21,225 bases of DNA from the NCBI GenBank assembly GCA_002373855.1, contig DFKO01000064.1, forward strand, positions 1 to 21,225. Reading direction: 5' to 3'. Source of the stretch: Lachnospiraceae bacterium UBA3643 (GTDB taxonomy: Bacteria > Bacillota > Clostridia > Lachnospirales > Lachnospiraceae). Position 1 is the stretch's first letter; each line of letters begins with the position of its first letter. Both the position numbers and the translations under genes were made by a program. Under the pieces are notes generated by a model that saw only the letters and a list, made by a program, of their open reading frames with translations, did not search any database and was not told the origin of the DNA. Positions 6,432-15,800 of this stretch are shown here, one piece after another.

Positions 6432-9400
6432 TCAGTTTGCTTTTATCACTTCTTCCATCTTGTCCCAGTCAAGGATCCTGAACAGTTTGTTCAGCTCGGC
6501 TATCACTCCCGCCGCATCGTCCGGCAGTTTATACTCACTTAGCTGATCAAGTATCATCTCAACAGAACCTGCATCCATCTGGGAGATCACAACCTTTAAC
6601 GTATCAAGGCCGTCCCGAAGCATATCATCATCAATTAAAGGCTTATCATCTGCTCCGTTTTCCTCGCCGGCCTTTTTCAGTTTTTCCTTAAATGCCCTGT
6701 ACTCTGCGAGGAATCCCAAAGCGGTTTTATTTATATAATCCTTATCTTCCCGGTTGCCTGCATTTTCAAGTTCCTCGGCTCTCTTTGAAAGACCTGTTGC
6801 TCCGACTATTCTGGCTGATGTCTTAAGTGAATGAACTTTTATCGTAAACATCCGCAGGTCCCCTGCCCTGAATGCCTTTTCTATCAGATCTGAATTGTCA
6901 TCTATAGTCTCATAAAACATCTTTACGGACATAATAAATGCGGGGATGCTTCCGGAATGTTTTATTCCGTCATCTGCATTTAATCCTTCTACCTCCTTAA
7001 CCCAGAGGAAGTCTTCGGGAATCTCCGTGATCTCCTCATCGTCAGCCTCAGACTCAGTGACCTGTACTATGCCGGAGGGCAGATGCTTTAATATGATGCG
7101 CTCGAGGATAACAGTATCTATGGGTTTTGTCAGGTAACCGTCAAAGCCTTTTGATATGTAATAGTCCTCTCCCGCCGTTGAGTTTGCAGTGAGAGCATAT
7201 ACGGGCAGATCAGGATAATTCTCCCTGATCCTCTCAAGTGTCTCGATACCATCCATGCCGGGCATCATATGATCGAGAAATACCATATTGAATCTGCCGT
7301 ACCTGATCTTTTCAAGACATTCCGGTCCGCTCATTGCAGTCGTAATAAACATCTTTGTGGATTTGAGTAGTCCCTTTATGACCTCAAGGTTCATGGGATT
7401 GTCATCTACCACGAGGATGTCTGCTTCAGGCGCTATAAACTTTGGTTTATAAGGTCCCGCGTTATGATCCTGCCTCTCGATAAATGCCCCGATAGCCTTT
7501 CTGTCCACTATTTTCTGGGTAATAGTCAGCACAAACTCGGAGCCCTCACCGTATTTACTCTCACATGTGAGAGTACCGCCGAGGATCTGCGCAAACTTCA
7601 TTGATATATCGAGTCCGAGTCCCGTACCCTGGATATCACTGTTTTTAACTTCATCAAGTCTCTGGTACGCGGTAAAGAGTTTATCGCGATCCTCCTCTTT
7701 AATACCCATACCCGTATCCTTGACACTTATCCTTATACGGCATGAATCATTTGTCTTTTCCTCCATAAATACGCGGAGAGAAAAGCCACCTTTTTGCGTA
7801 TATTTAACGGCATTCGTGAGCAGATTTAATGTGATCTGCTTGATCTTACCGCAGTCTCCGTACATCCTGACCGGTATACTCTCGTCCACGTCCACATCAA
7901 AGAATAAACCTTTCTGGGAACTGCGGACTCTGATCATGGATACGATTGACCGCAGGATTTCCTCCGTATTGTACTCCTGCTCTACGAGGTTCATCTTGCC
8001 TGACTCAATCTTACTCATATCGAGGAGATCGTTGATAAGCGAGAGCAGAGCCTCCGATGCATTCCTGATATCCAGCGAATAATTTATGACAGACATAAAG
8101 TAGCCTTTTGGCACATCCTTGGCATCCTCACGCATCACCATCTCATTCATACCCATAATGGTATTGATAGGTGTACGTATCTCATGGGAAATATTGGCCA
8201 GGAATCTGGTCTTGGCCGTGCTGGCCCTCTCTGCCTCTTCCTTTGCAATCTTAATATCTTCATACTGCTTTTTAATGACTGTTCCTGACATGACGCGCCA
8301 TACCACAAAGCCTGCAATTATTACGAGGAGTCCCACAAATAATACTTTGACAAGGATCAGCTCTGAAAATTTAGGCTGCTTGATGATATTAAATGTATCA
8401 TCCTGGACAACAGCTCCTGTTGCGTCATCTATAATCTCAATATGGAGCACGTAATTTCCATATTTAAGCCCTGTGTACTCAAGAGCAGAGAGTTTGTCTC
8501 TCGTCGCAGTGATGCCGTCATCGCTACCCTCAAGGAATACATGTACTGTGGGATTTGACATGGTATAGTCAAGTACAGAGCAGCAGATCTGTATTCTGCC
8601 GGTTCCCTTGGGGATAACATATGTACCGTCCTGCCCCGGAAGTATCCGCTCATTGTTGCACATGAGTGATCCTATATCAGTCTTAATGCTGGCATTTTCC
8701 TCAAGATAATGATTTATATTTACTCTTGTAACGCCGTTTCTGCATGATATATAAAGATTGCCATCATCATCAAGAGCGCTGTACGAATTGGATGTAGGAG
8801 TACCCGTCATACCGTTTGCCAGAGTGTAGAGGCGGTAGTTGGTCACCTCATTGTTTAATACGTCCTCTGCGCTCACCCGGTATATACCGTACGATGAGAG
8901 TATCCACATATTATCTTTATCATCAAAATAAAAATCATAATTATTATTGATCGGGAATGATGTCACATTTGTGATGACACCGTCCTTCATATATTCAATG
9001 GAGTTGGAGGTAACTATCCAGTAGACGCCTCTTGTGTCATCTTTTTTAATACGCATGACGACATCACTCGTCAGACCGTCATCTCTGCCAAGATGTGTGA
9101 CGGTGTCGCCATCTATCACGTACATACCGTCTCCGTCGGATCCGACAATTATCTCTCCGTCATCGCCGTTTTCAACTGTCAGGAATACAGTATTTTTAAT
9201 ACCGTCTTCCTCAGCTACGACTCTCATGACAACTCCGTATTTAATAATGGCAAGTCCTCCGTTTGTACCTACCAGAGCCGAGCCGTCATCTGCAAAAGTA
9301 ATATTTCTGATGTAAGGGCTTGGCAGCCCGTCTGCCTCGGTGTAACCGGTTATCGTGCCGTCAGGGTGATAACAAACCAGTCCGCGCTTGCCCTTATAGG

Positions 9401-10673
9401 TACATACCCAGATATTTCCATCATCATCTGCTTTGATACATCTGACTCTCTCGTTGCCGATATATTCCGTCAGGTCGTTTTCGACAATATTCATATCACT
9501 GTCCAGGATATAGAGACCGGAATCCGTACCTATATAGAGCATGTCTCCGTATTTATATGTGGCACTCACCACATCCTCCGGGATCCCTGCCGCCTCAGTA
9601 ATATTAGAGAAGTTGTTGGCAACAACCTTCATCACGCCCTGGGTAGATGATGCAAACCACATATTACCCTGATAATCGGATGTAACCATCTCTATGGCAC
9701 TGGTCATAGGCAGATTGTCTATAATATGAAATGAGAAATCGGTATCGAGGAAACCTGCTGACGAAGGCGTGACTATCCATACCCTGCCGCAGTCATAACT
9801 CATCCAGTGTATCTCTTCCACACCTTCTGTCTCTATCTTTTTAAGTTCTTTTGAACCATATCCAAAAGGACCGTAATAAATATAATCATTAACTGTACCG
9901 TAATAGAAAACTCCCGGTTTTTCAGGATCGGGTAGGAGTGATGTGATCTCATTAACGCCTAGATCACTGCTCTCATAATACTCATCTATCACACCATCTG
10001 TTACCGAAAAGACTGCGCCGGAACCGGTGAGTCCGTATATCATGCCTGAGCTGTCTGATACAACCCTGAGTATTCTGTCGCTGTTGATACGGTCATCATC
10101 CACTATGTGTATGCTCATGGCATCATCCAGATAGCATAAACCTGCTGTAGTACCGGCATAAATATTGCCAAGGCTGTCCTCCGCGAACGACCTGATCGAC
10201 GATGCAGGGAGGCCCTCCTTGTATGTAATATGCTCGGCTGTGCCATTTGTGATTATGACAATACCGTTGTCATTTATACCGACCCATATACGGCCTTTAC
10301 TGTCCTCAAAGATACATCTGCCGCTGGTCAGTCCGTCGGATATGGTCACCTTTTCAAATACATTGCCGTCATATCTGAATATACCGCTGTATCCTCCTAT
10401 CCATACATATCCGGCCGTTGTGCCCAAAACATAATTGGCATCAGATGTCGGCAGACCGTTTGAGGCATCATATATCTCTGTCGTATATCCAAAACCTTCC
10501 AGCTGGCCTGTGACGGCGTACCCGCCTCCGTACTCATCATATACCGTGGGCTCTTCATCGGCTGTGACATTTATTATTCCGGCACTGATAAAAAGTACTA
10601 AAACAAAAAGCAGAAAAACAGCTGCCTTTTTAATGAGTCCGATATTATTTTTTATGGATAAATTAACTCTCAT
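6432..10673 (-). CDS. Hybrid sensor histidine kinase with beta-propeller sensor, receiver and Hpt
   Basis: A 1413-residue membrane phosphorelay kinase. An N-terminal hydrophobic segment (about 13-35) is the signal/anchor. Residues about 60-660 carry about a dozen Reg_prop-type repeats (pattern DGL...S..I....D..G..W.GT..G), enough for two extracellular propellers. About 665-765 resembles a Y_Y_Y domain. The second TM is about 773-795. HisKA has His830 (NISHEIRTP); HATPase_c has Asn954 and DTGMG/GTGLGL boxes. The receiver (1085-1200) has Asp1134 in FLDHMMPGMDG. The Hpt has His1281 in KVHSLKTSARIVGA. A further helical stretch (1340-1413) follows. In Bacteroidetes such sensors usually end in an AraC output and sense glycans; here the AraC domain is absent and the relay must leave through the Hpt. 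The start overlaps the upstream stop by 11 bp, suggesting translational coupling; GGGA lies 8 bp before the ATG. Confidence 0.93.
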   Translation of the reverse strand: MRVNLSIKNNIGLIKKAAVFLLFVLVLFISAGIINVTADEEPTVYDEYGGGYAVTGQLEGFGYTTEIYDASNGLPTSDANYVLGTTAGYVWIGGYSGIFRYDGNVFEKVTISDGLTSGRCIFEDSKGRIWVGINDNGIVIITNGTAEHITYKEGLPASSIRSFAEDSLGNIYAGTTAGLCYLDDAMSIHIVDDDRINSDRILRVVSDSSGMIYGLTGSGAVFSVTDGVIDEYYESSDLGVNEITSLLPDPEKPGVFYYGTVNDYIYYGPFGYGSKELKKIETEGVEEIHWMSYDCGRVWIVTPSSAGFLDTDFSFHIIDNLPMTSAIEMVTSDYQGNMWFASSTQGVMKVVANNFSNITEAAGIPEDVVSATYKYGDMLYIGTDSGLYILDSDMNIVENDLTEYIGNERVRCIKADDDGNIWVCTYKGKRGLVCYHPDGTITGYTEADGLPSPYIRNITFADDGSALVGTNGGLAIIKYGVVMRVVAEEDGIKNTVFLTVENGDDGEIIVGSDGDGMYVIDGDTVTHLGRDDGLTSDVVMRIKKDDTRGVYWIVTSNSIEYMKDGVITNVTSFPINNNYDFYFDDKDNMWILSSYGIYRVSAEDVLNNEVTNYRLYTLANGMTGTPTSNSYSALDDDGNLYISCRNGVTRVNINHYLEENASIKTDIGSLMCNNERILPGQDGTYVIPKGTGRIQICCSVLDYTMSNPTVHVFLEGSDDGITATRDKLSALEYTGLKYGNYVLHIEIIDDATGAVVQDDTFNIIKQPKFSELILVKVLFVGLLVIIAGFVVWRVMSGTVIKKQYEDIKIAKEEAERASTAKTRFLANISHEIRTPINTIMGMNEMVMREDAKDVPKGYFMSVINYSLDIRNASEALLSLINDLLDMSKIESGKMNLVEQEYNTEEILRSIVSMIRVRSSQKGLFFDVDVDESIPVRMYGDCGKIKQITLNLLTNAVKYTQKGGFSLRVFMEEKTNDSCRIRISVKDTGMGIKEEDRDKLFTAYQRLDEVKNSDIQGTGLGLDISMKFAQILGGTLTCESKYGEGSEFVLTITQKIVDRKAIGAFIERQDHNAGPYKPKFIAPEADILVVDDNPMNLEVIKGLLKSTKMFITTAMSGPECLEKIRYGRFNMVFLDHMMPGMDGIETLERIRENYPDLPVYALTANSTAGEDYYISKGFDGYLTKPIDTVILERIILKHLPSGIVQVTESEADDEEITEIPEDFLWVKEVEGLNADDGIKHSGSIPAFIMSVKMFYETIDDNSDLIEKAFRAGDLRMFTIKVHSLKTSARIVGATGLSKRAEELENAGNREDKDYINKTALGFLAEYRAFKEKLKKAGEENGADDKPLIDDDMLRDGLDTLKVVISQMDAGSVEMILDQLSEYKLPDDAAGVIAELNKLFRILDWDKMEEVIKAN

Positions 10674-12810
10674 GATACTTTTCCCAAATCATTCTGGCAT
10701 CATCAAGTGAATCCATAAATACCTCTACGCATTTAGGATCAAACTGGGTACCGGCTCCCTCGCTGATAATCTCAAGGGATTTCTCAAGCGAGAATGCAGG
10801 CTTGTAAACACGGGGTGATGTGAGGGCATCAAATACATCAGCCACTGCCATAACCCTGGCTGACAGGGGGATAACCTCTCCGTGGAGTCCCTCGGGATAG
10901 CCCTTTCCGTCCCATCTCTCGTGATGATAACCTGCCATATTTCTGGCTTCTTTAAGGTATGTACCACCCTGAACCATGGCGATTGCATTTTCCATGATCT
11001 TTTTTCCGGCTGTCGTATGAGTCTTCATGATCTCAAATTCCTCAGGCGTCAGCTTGCCCGGCTTGTTAAGAACGGCATCCGGTATGCTGACCTTGCCGAC
11101 ATCATGAAGAGGTGCCGACCGGACAACATCCTCAATATATTCATCAGTGATTTTTTCAAGATAATAGCCTTTTCTCCTAAGGCCCTCAAGGACAATCCTC
11201 ACGTATGCTGCGGTCTTCTGGACATGAGCACCCGTATCGGAATCCCTGTTTTCCACGATATCCGCAAGCGTGATGATCAGACCGTTTTGCATGGTAGATA
11301 CCGACTCTGTATAATACCTGATATTTCTCATCTGCTCCGCCATACCGGAAGCCATCCTGCATATTGACTGATAGAGAGCCTCTATCTCATCACCTGTCTT
11401 TATGTTTAATGACCTGATCTGCTTTACACTCTCGTCAAGCTCATCCTGGCTGACCTGGCGCTTCATAAACCTGCCTGTAAATCTCGCCATACTCTTAACG
11501 GGATATACGAGGCCGTATGCCGTGAACCAGAGACCCACAGCGATGATGAGAATAAGGAATCCAAAGAATACGAGCAGTACCTGGAGTACGAAATCCTTGA
11601 TATAATTTGTCATATACTCCAAGGATGCATCCGCGCCGGCGTATGCAACGCAGTGACCTTTTGAATCATATATAGGCGTATAAGCAGTCATGAAATATCC
11701 GTACCTGCTGTGCACCTCGACGACTTCGATTTTTTCACCGTTTAAAAGGGCCGGAATATAAGGCTCAAATGTTTCATCAAAAGGAATCATGGTACCTATC
11801 TTTTCGGTATTTCTAACCTCCGGATCCGTGTCAAAAACAAGGCGACATCCGTCCGGCCTTATCTGATATACATACAGATATCTGATATCAGAAAGGCTCT
11901 CATGATATGAGACAAGCAGATTATTTATATCCATATACTTCTGATTCTCATACTCACTGATATATTCGCCGTCTGACAAAAAGCCTTTTATCAGGTCACC
12001 ATCTATGTTTTCCGCCACAAATTCCGACGCTTTTATGGCGTCCTGTGCATATTCTTTTTTCAGATCCCTGAAATATAACTTAATACCGCAAAAAGCCATG
12101 AGTCCCGCCATTGATGCAGATGCAACTATGAGCATGATGGTCATCCTGGCATTCAGGGATTTGCCTGCGGCATATGATTCTTTTTTATATTCTTTTATCT
12201 CCGCTTCCGTGATGGGCTTTTGCTTCCAGCCAAGATTCCACATACGGTCTTTTACATCCTTAGGGATATAGACAAGGCCCATATAAGCCATAAAAGCAGA
12301 GAATCCCTTATCAACTATATTAAAGCCGAAATTAATGAGCAGTGCAGACATAAAAAAGTCCATGCCGGCTCCCTCTGAAAGCATCCTGGCAGCCTGTTCC
12401 ACATCCTCAAACTGGGGACCGCCGAGTATGATCCACTGAAAAATAATACCGGGTATACCACCGAGAGCAGAAATAATTATCAGGTATACTGCGGCATTAC
12501 TCTTTTTCTTAAATAATTCTGTTTTTACAAAATATGATGTTACAAGAACAATAGAAATACTGATTATAGAATAATAAAGTGCATATTCATTAAAAATACT
12601 GCACAGGGTATTAGATGCTATGGCTGTGACAATACCGGGTACGGCACCCATCATTACTGAAATAAAGATGGTGCCTACCGTATCAAGATAAATAGGAAGT
12701 CCAAGTCTTCCTACTATATAATTTAAGAGTACATTAACGGCTATGGCCAGCAATACTATTACCGCTGCCTTTGCCCTGTCTCTGTTTATTGCGTTAAGGT
12801 GATTACCCAC
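10663..12810 (-). CDS. Membrane HD-GYP phosphodiesterase with ECF-S-like membrane part, Cache-like domain and HAMP
   Basis: The 715-residue protein starts with GTG, supported by AGGAGG 8 bp upstream. Residues about 14-185 are a multi-TM region whose YLDTVGTIF...GAVPGI pattern resembles ECF transporter S components. A further TM (about 221-245) leads to an extracellular part (about 246-400) with the look of a Cache sensor (motif YLYVYQI, then YAGADAS). TM about 405-432 and a HAMP-like linker (about 433-490) follow. The HD-GYP domain (about 505-690) has His529, His569-Asp570, His598 and HHERWDGKGYP at 629-639, all apparently intact, so c-di-GMP hydrolysis is predicted. It is the second operon gene: 19 bp after the GGDEF-EAL gene and overlapping the kinase start. 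The ECF-S resemblance is a pattern impression; no ECF ATPase is nearby. Confidence 0.9.
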   Translation of the reverse strand: MGNHLNAINRDRAKAAVIVLLAIAVNVLLNYIVGRLGLPIYLDTVGTIFISVMMGAVPGIVTAIASNTLCSIFNEYALYYSIISISIVLVTSYFVKTELFKKKSNAAVYLIIISALGGIPGIIFQWIILGGPQFEDVEQAARMLSEGAGMDFFMSALLINFGFNIVDKGFSAFMAYMGLVYIPKDVKDRMWNLGWKQKPITEAEIKEYKKESYAAGKSLNARMTIMLIVASASMAGLMAFCGIKLYFRDLKKEYAQDAIKASEFVAENIDGDLIKGFLSDGEYISEYENQKYMDINNLLVSYHESLSDIRYLYVYQIRPDGCRLVFDTDPEVRNTEKIGTMIPFDETFEPYIPALLNGEKIEVVEVHSRYGYFMTAYTPIYDSKGHCVAYAGADASLEYMTNYIKDFVLQVLLVFFGFLILIIAVGLWFTAYGLVYPVKSMARFTGRFMKRQVSQDELDESVKQIRSLNIKTGDEIEALYQSICRMASGMAEQMRNIRYYTESVSTMQNGLIITLADIVENRDSDTGAHVQKTAAYVRIVLEGLRRKGYYLEKITDEYIEDVVRSAPLHDVGKVSIPDAVLNKPGKLTPEEFEIMKTHTTAGKKIMENAIAMVQGGTYLKEARNMAGYHHERWDGKGYPEGLHGEVIPLSARVMAVADVFDALTSPRVYKPAFSLEKSLEIISEGAGTQFDPKCVEVFMDSLDDARMIWEKYHES

Positions 12811-12818
12811 GCTTAAAT

Positions 12819-12824
12819 CCTCCT
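12819..12824 (-). promoter_or_regulatory. Ribosome binding site supporting a GTG start
   Basis: AGGAGG on the minus strand, 8 bp before GTG at 12808-12810. This strong site is the main reason for calling the non-ATG start of the 715-residue HD-GYP protein. Confidence 0.8.
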
Positions 12825-12829
12825 AGGCG

Positions 12830-15800
12830 TCAGGTCTTTGAATACTCCTCGGTAGTCCTGATCATCCGCATATTTTCTCTGACAGCGCCGATAAACTTAT
12901 CCTTGCCTGTACGGAGTATTACGTTAATACCTGCATCCTCAAGATCAAATATACCCTTGTCATCTCCGGAACCGATACCGAGAGCATCATTACCCTCAGC
13001 TACAACTTTAAATCCTGCATGGCGTCCCCAAATCTTGAACTCGCCCTTTGAAGAACCGAGCATTATAAGTTCGCGGCCGTTAAGGGTAGCCACATACTTG
13101 CCGCCATCAAGTTTAACCTCACCGCCAAGCTCGCCAAAGGTACCCATACCGCAGAGTTTCGTACCTGATCCGTGGATGTCGCAGCGCATGCTGGACATAT
13201 TGATAACCGGGCGTCCATCGATTGCACCGATACCAACACCCTGGGATACCCTAAGTTCCTGAGAGATTGAGCAGTTGTCCACGACGATATCGGGGGATCC
13301 TTCATACGCACCTATGCCGACACATTCCTCACAAGACATCACAAAATCCGTGTGACCGTTGTTCAGCCTGATTGAGCTGCCCTCCGCCATACTGCCGGCA
13401 CCGATACCGATACACTTGTTACCGTCACACTTGATATTAAGACGACCTGTGATGTCAATGATAACACTTCCGCATGTCTCCTTGGGGCCTCCTCCAATAC
13501 CGTAGCATTCAACATTCTTGGCCATGATATCAAGGTTGCCTCCGCCGACCAGCTTGACTGATGATGTGGCAGGGACTCTGATACCAGCCTGATGGAGTTC
13601 ATTCTTTGTACCCCAGAGTTCGAGTGTTAAGTTGACATTGTTGCCAAGCTCAATACATGGCGTATCATCCTCGCTGGCGATACATACATCCTTCATCACA
13701 ATATGGCAGTTTGTATCATCCTTGATCTTGATGGTCATGCCAGCCACGAAATCAGGATTGCCGATAAGATTCATGAAATCCTGGGCAATAATGATGCCTG
13801 TGTACTGCTCAAGAGACAGACGCATGACGGGGAGTTCTTTCTCACCGTTTGCCACAAACATCTTTTTATGCAGAGCAGTATACTCGCCCATATTGGCCTG
13901 GATGATATCGTGATAAACCTCCTGGGAAACCTCTTTGACAAAATCAAACTGGGGCTTGGCTGTGTAAAAGCCCTGGATAAGGTCAACGCCCATATGGATA
14001 ACTGCTCGCAGTTCTCCGATAGTCTCAACGCCCTCCGCGAGTGCCATGAAACCGTTGTTGTGGGCGAACTCTATAATATTCTTTACAAAATGCTGCTTCT
14101 TGGGCTCCTCCTGAATATCAGCGATCAAAAGTCTGTCAATCTTGACAACGTGGGGCTGATATTTAAGAAGCGCGGCAGTATTGGAATATCCCGTACCGTA
14201 ATCGTCAATGGCAACCGCATATCCGTCCCGTTTGCTCCTGCCGTCTATGACCTCAAACTCCTCATCGCTCATCTCTGTCTGCTCGGTAATCTCAACTACC
14301 AGCTTTTCAAAGAAATCACCGAAACGGAGTTTTAATTTATCATAGTCCATATCATCGAGATGAGATCCCGGGATACTGTTTATAAATATTCTCTTTGAAC
14401 CGAGCTCTTCCCTTAACGGATAACACTGGTTCATAACATTGAAGAATGTTGCCTTTTCGATCTCATAGAGTCTGCCGGTATCAGTTGCATATTTCAGAAT
14501 GGTAAGAGGTGATATGAATCTCTCTGTAGCCGATCTCATCAGAGCCTCGTAAGCATATATACTGCCGTCCTTGGCGCTGACGATAGGCTGGTATGCATAT
14601 CTGAATCTGTTGTTGTTTATGCAGTCCTCAACCAGCTCTCTCTCATCATTATCAGGTGTGACAGACGTGGTATTGCCCACTCTCTTTCTGCCCTCCTTGA
14701 TAAGAGCCTTTTCCGCAAATGCCTGATCGAGTACGGCACGCATATCATCTGCCTTGTCAAAATCAACTACCGTCGAGTTCTGATTGATCTCAATAGTATA
14801 TTCCTTGCCTGAGACAGAATTATAATTGGCAATACGATTGTCAAGCTCCTTAAATAATATATCGGCAGCCAGTTTTGCATCAAGCTTGACATGAAGAGCC
14901 GCAACAAACTCGTCGCCTCCGATATGAGCGCATATACCGAGGTCTCCCACCGCATCGGATATGATCGTGCCAAGAACCTTTATGGCATGATCACCCTCGA
15001 AATGACCGTATATATTATTGATATTTGCAAGTCTGTCTATGTCTATGCAGCAGAGTACCATGGTCTCTTTATTAACCATACAGTGCTTTTTGAGTTCCTC
15101 GACCTGCTCAACAAAACCGTTGGCGCTGAGCATACCGGTGAGGGTATCACGGTCCGACATCTCCTTGACCTGGGCAGATACATGATAGAGCTCGCAGTTT
15201 GCAATCCGGAGTCTGCGGTCACTGATATATCTTGCAAAGAGAGATTCTATATGGCTGATAAATCTGTCAAATATAGATGCAGACACGCTGTACTCGGAAT
15301 CTGTGACAATCCAGTTTCCAAAATACATACCGTCATAAAAAAGCGGTGATATGATGACAGGTACTTCCCCCTCGAGGATCTGGTCATACTCCGGGAAAAT
15401 ATCCTTTTCATTAAAGTACGTCCATGTCCTGGGCTCTCTCCTGGTATCTGCGAGGACGTACATCTTGCCATCCTCATGAGTCATGCTGAACTGGGCTCCG
15501 TATATATCCTGAAGGAATGAATCTCTCACGCAGATGAATGAATCCTCCGGGAGATTATCCGTGATAAGTTCCGAAATATTTTTAATATCAGAGAGTTCCG
15601 GGAGTTTTCTCGCCATGTTAAAGAGCTTTGGCTCTATTGAGACTCTCTTTTCCTGCTGGGCATACATACGGTTAAGTATTGTAGAATAGTCGGTACCCTC
15701 ATCAGATTTACATCCGCAGGATCCGCCGTACTTGATCGGACACTTTACAGGAGTCATGCGGACAGTATCTTTTCCGTCAAGGAGTGCTCCGATCCGGTCA

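Noticed and set aside
7567..8082. 171-codon plus-strand open frame opposite the kinase domain
   Set aside because: The minus frame encodes HisKA/HATPase motifs; the plus frame shows low-complexity Ser/Leu/Ile content typical of a shadow.
13703..14335. 210-codon plus-strand open frame opposite the EAL region
   Set aside because: It lies fully inside the EAL coding region, whose motifs are intact; a shadow frame.
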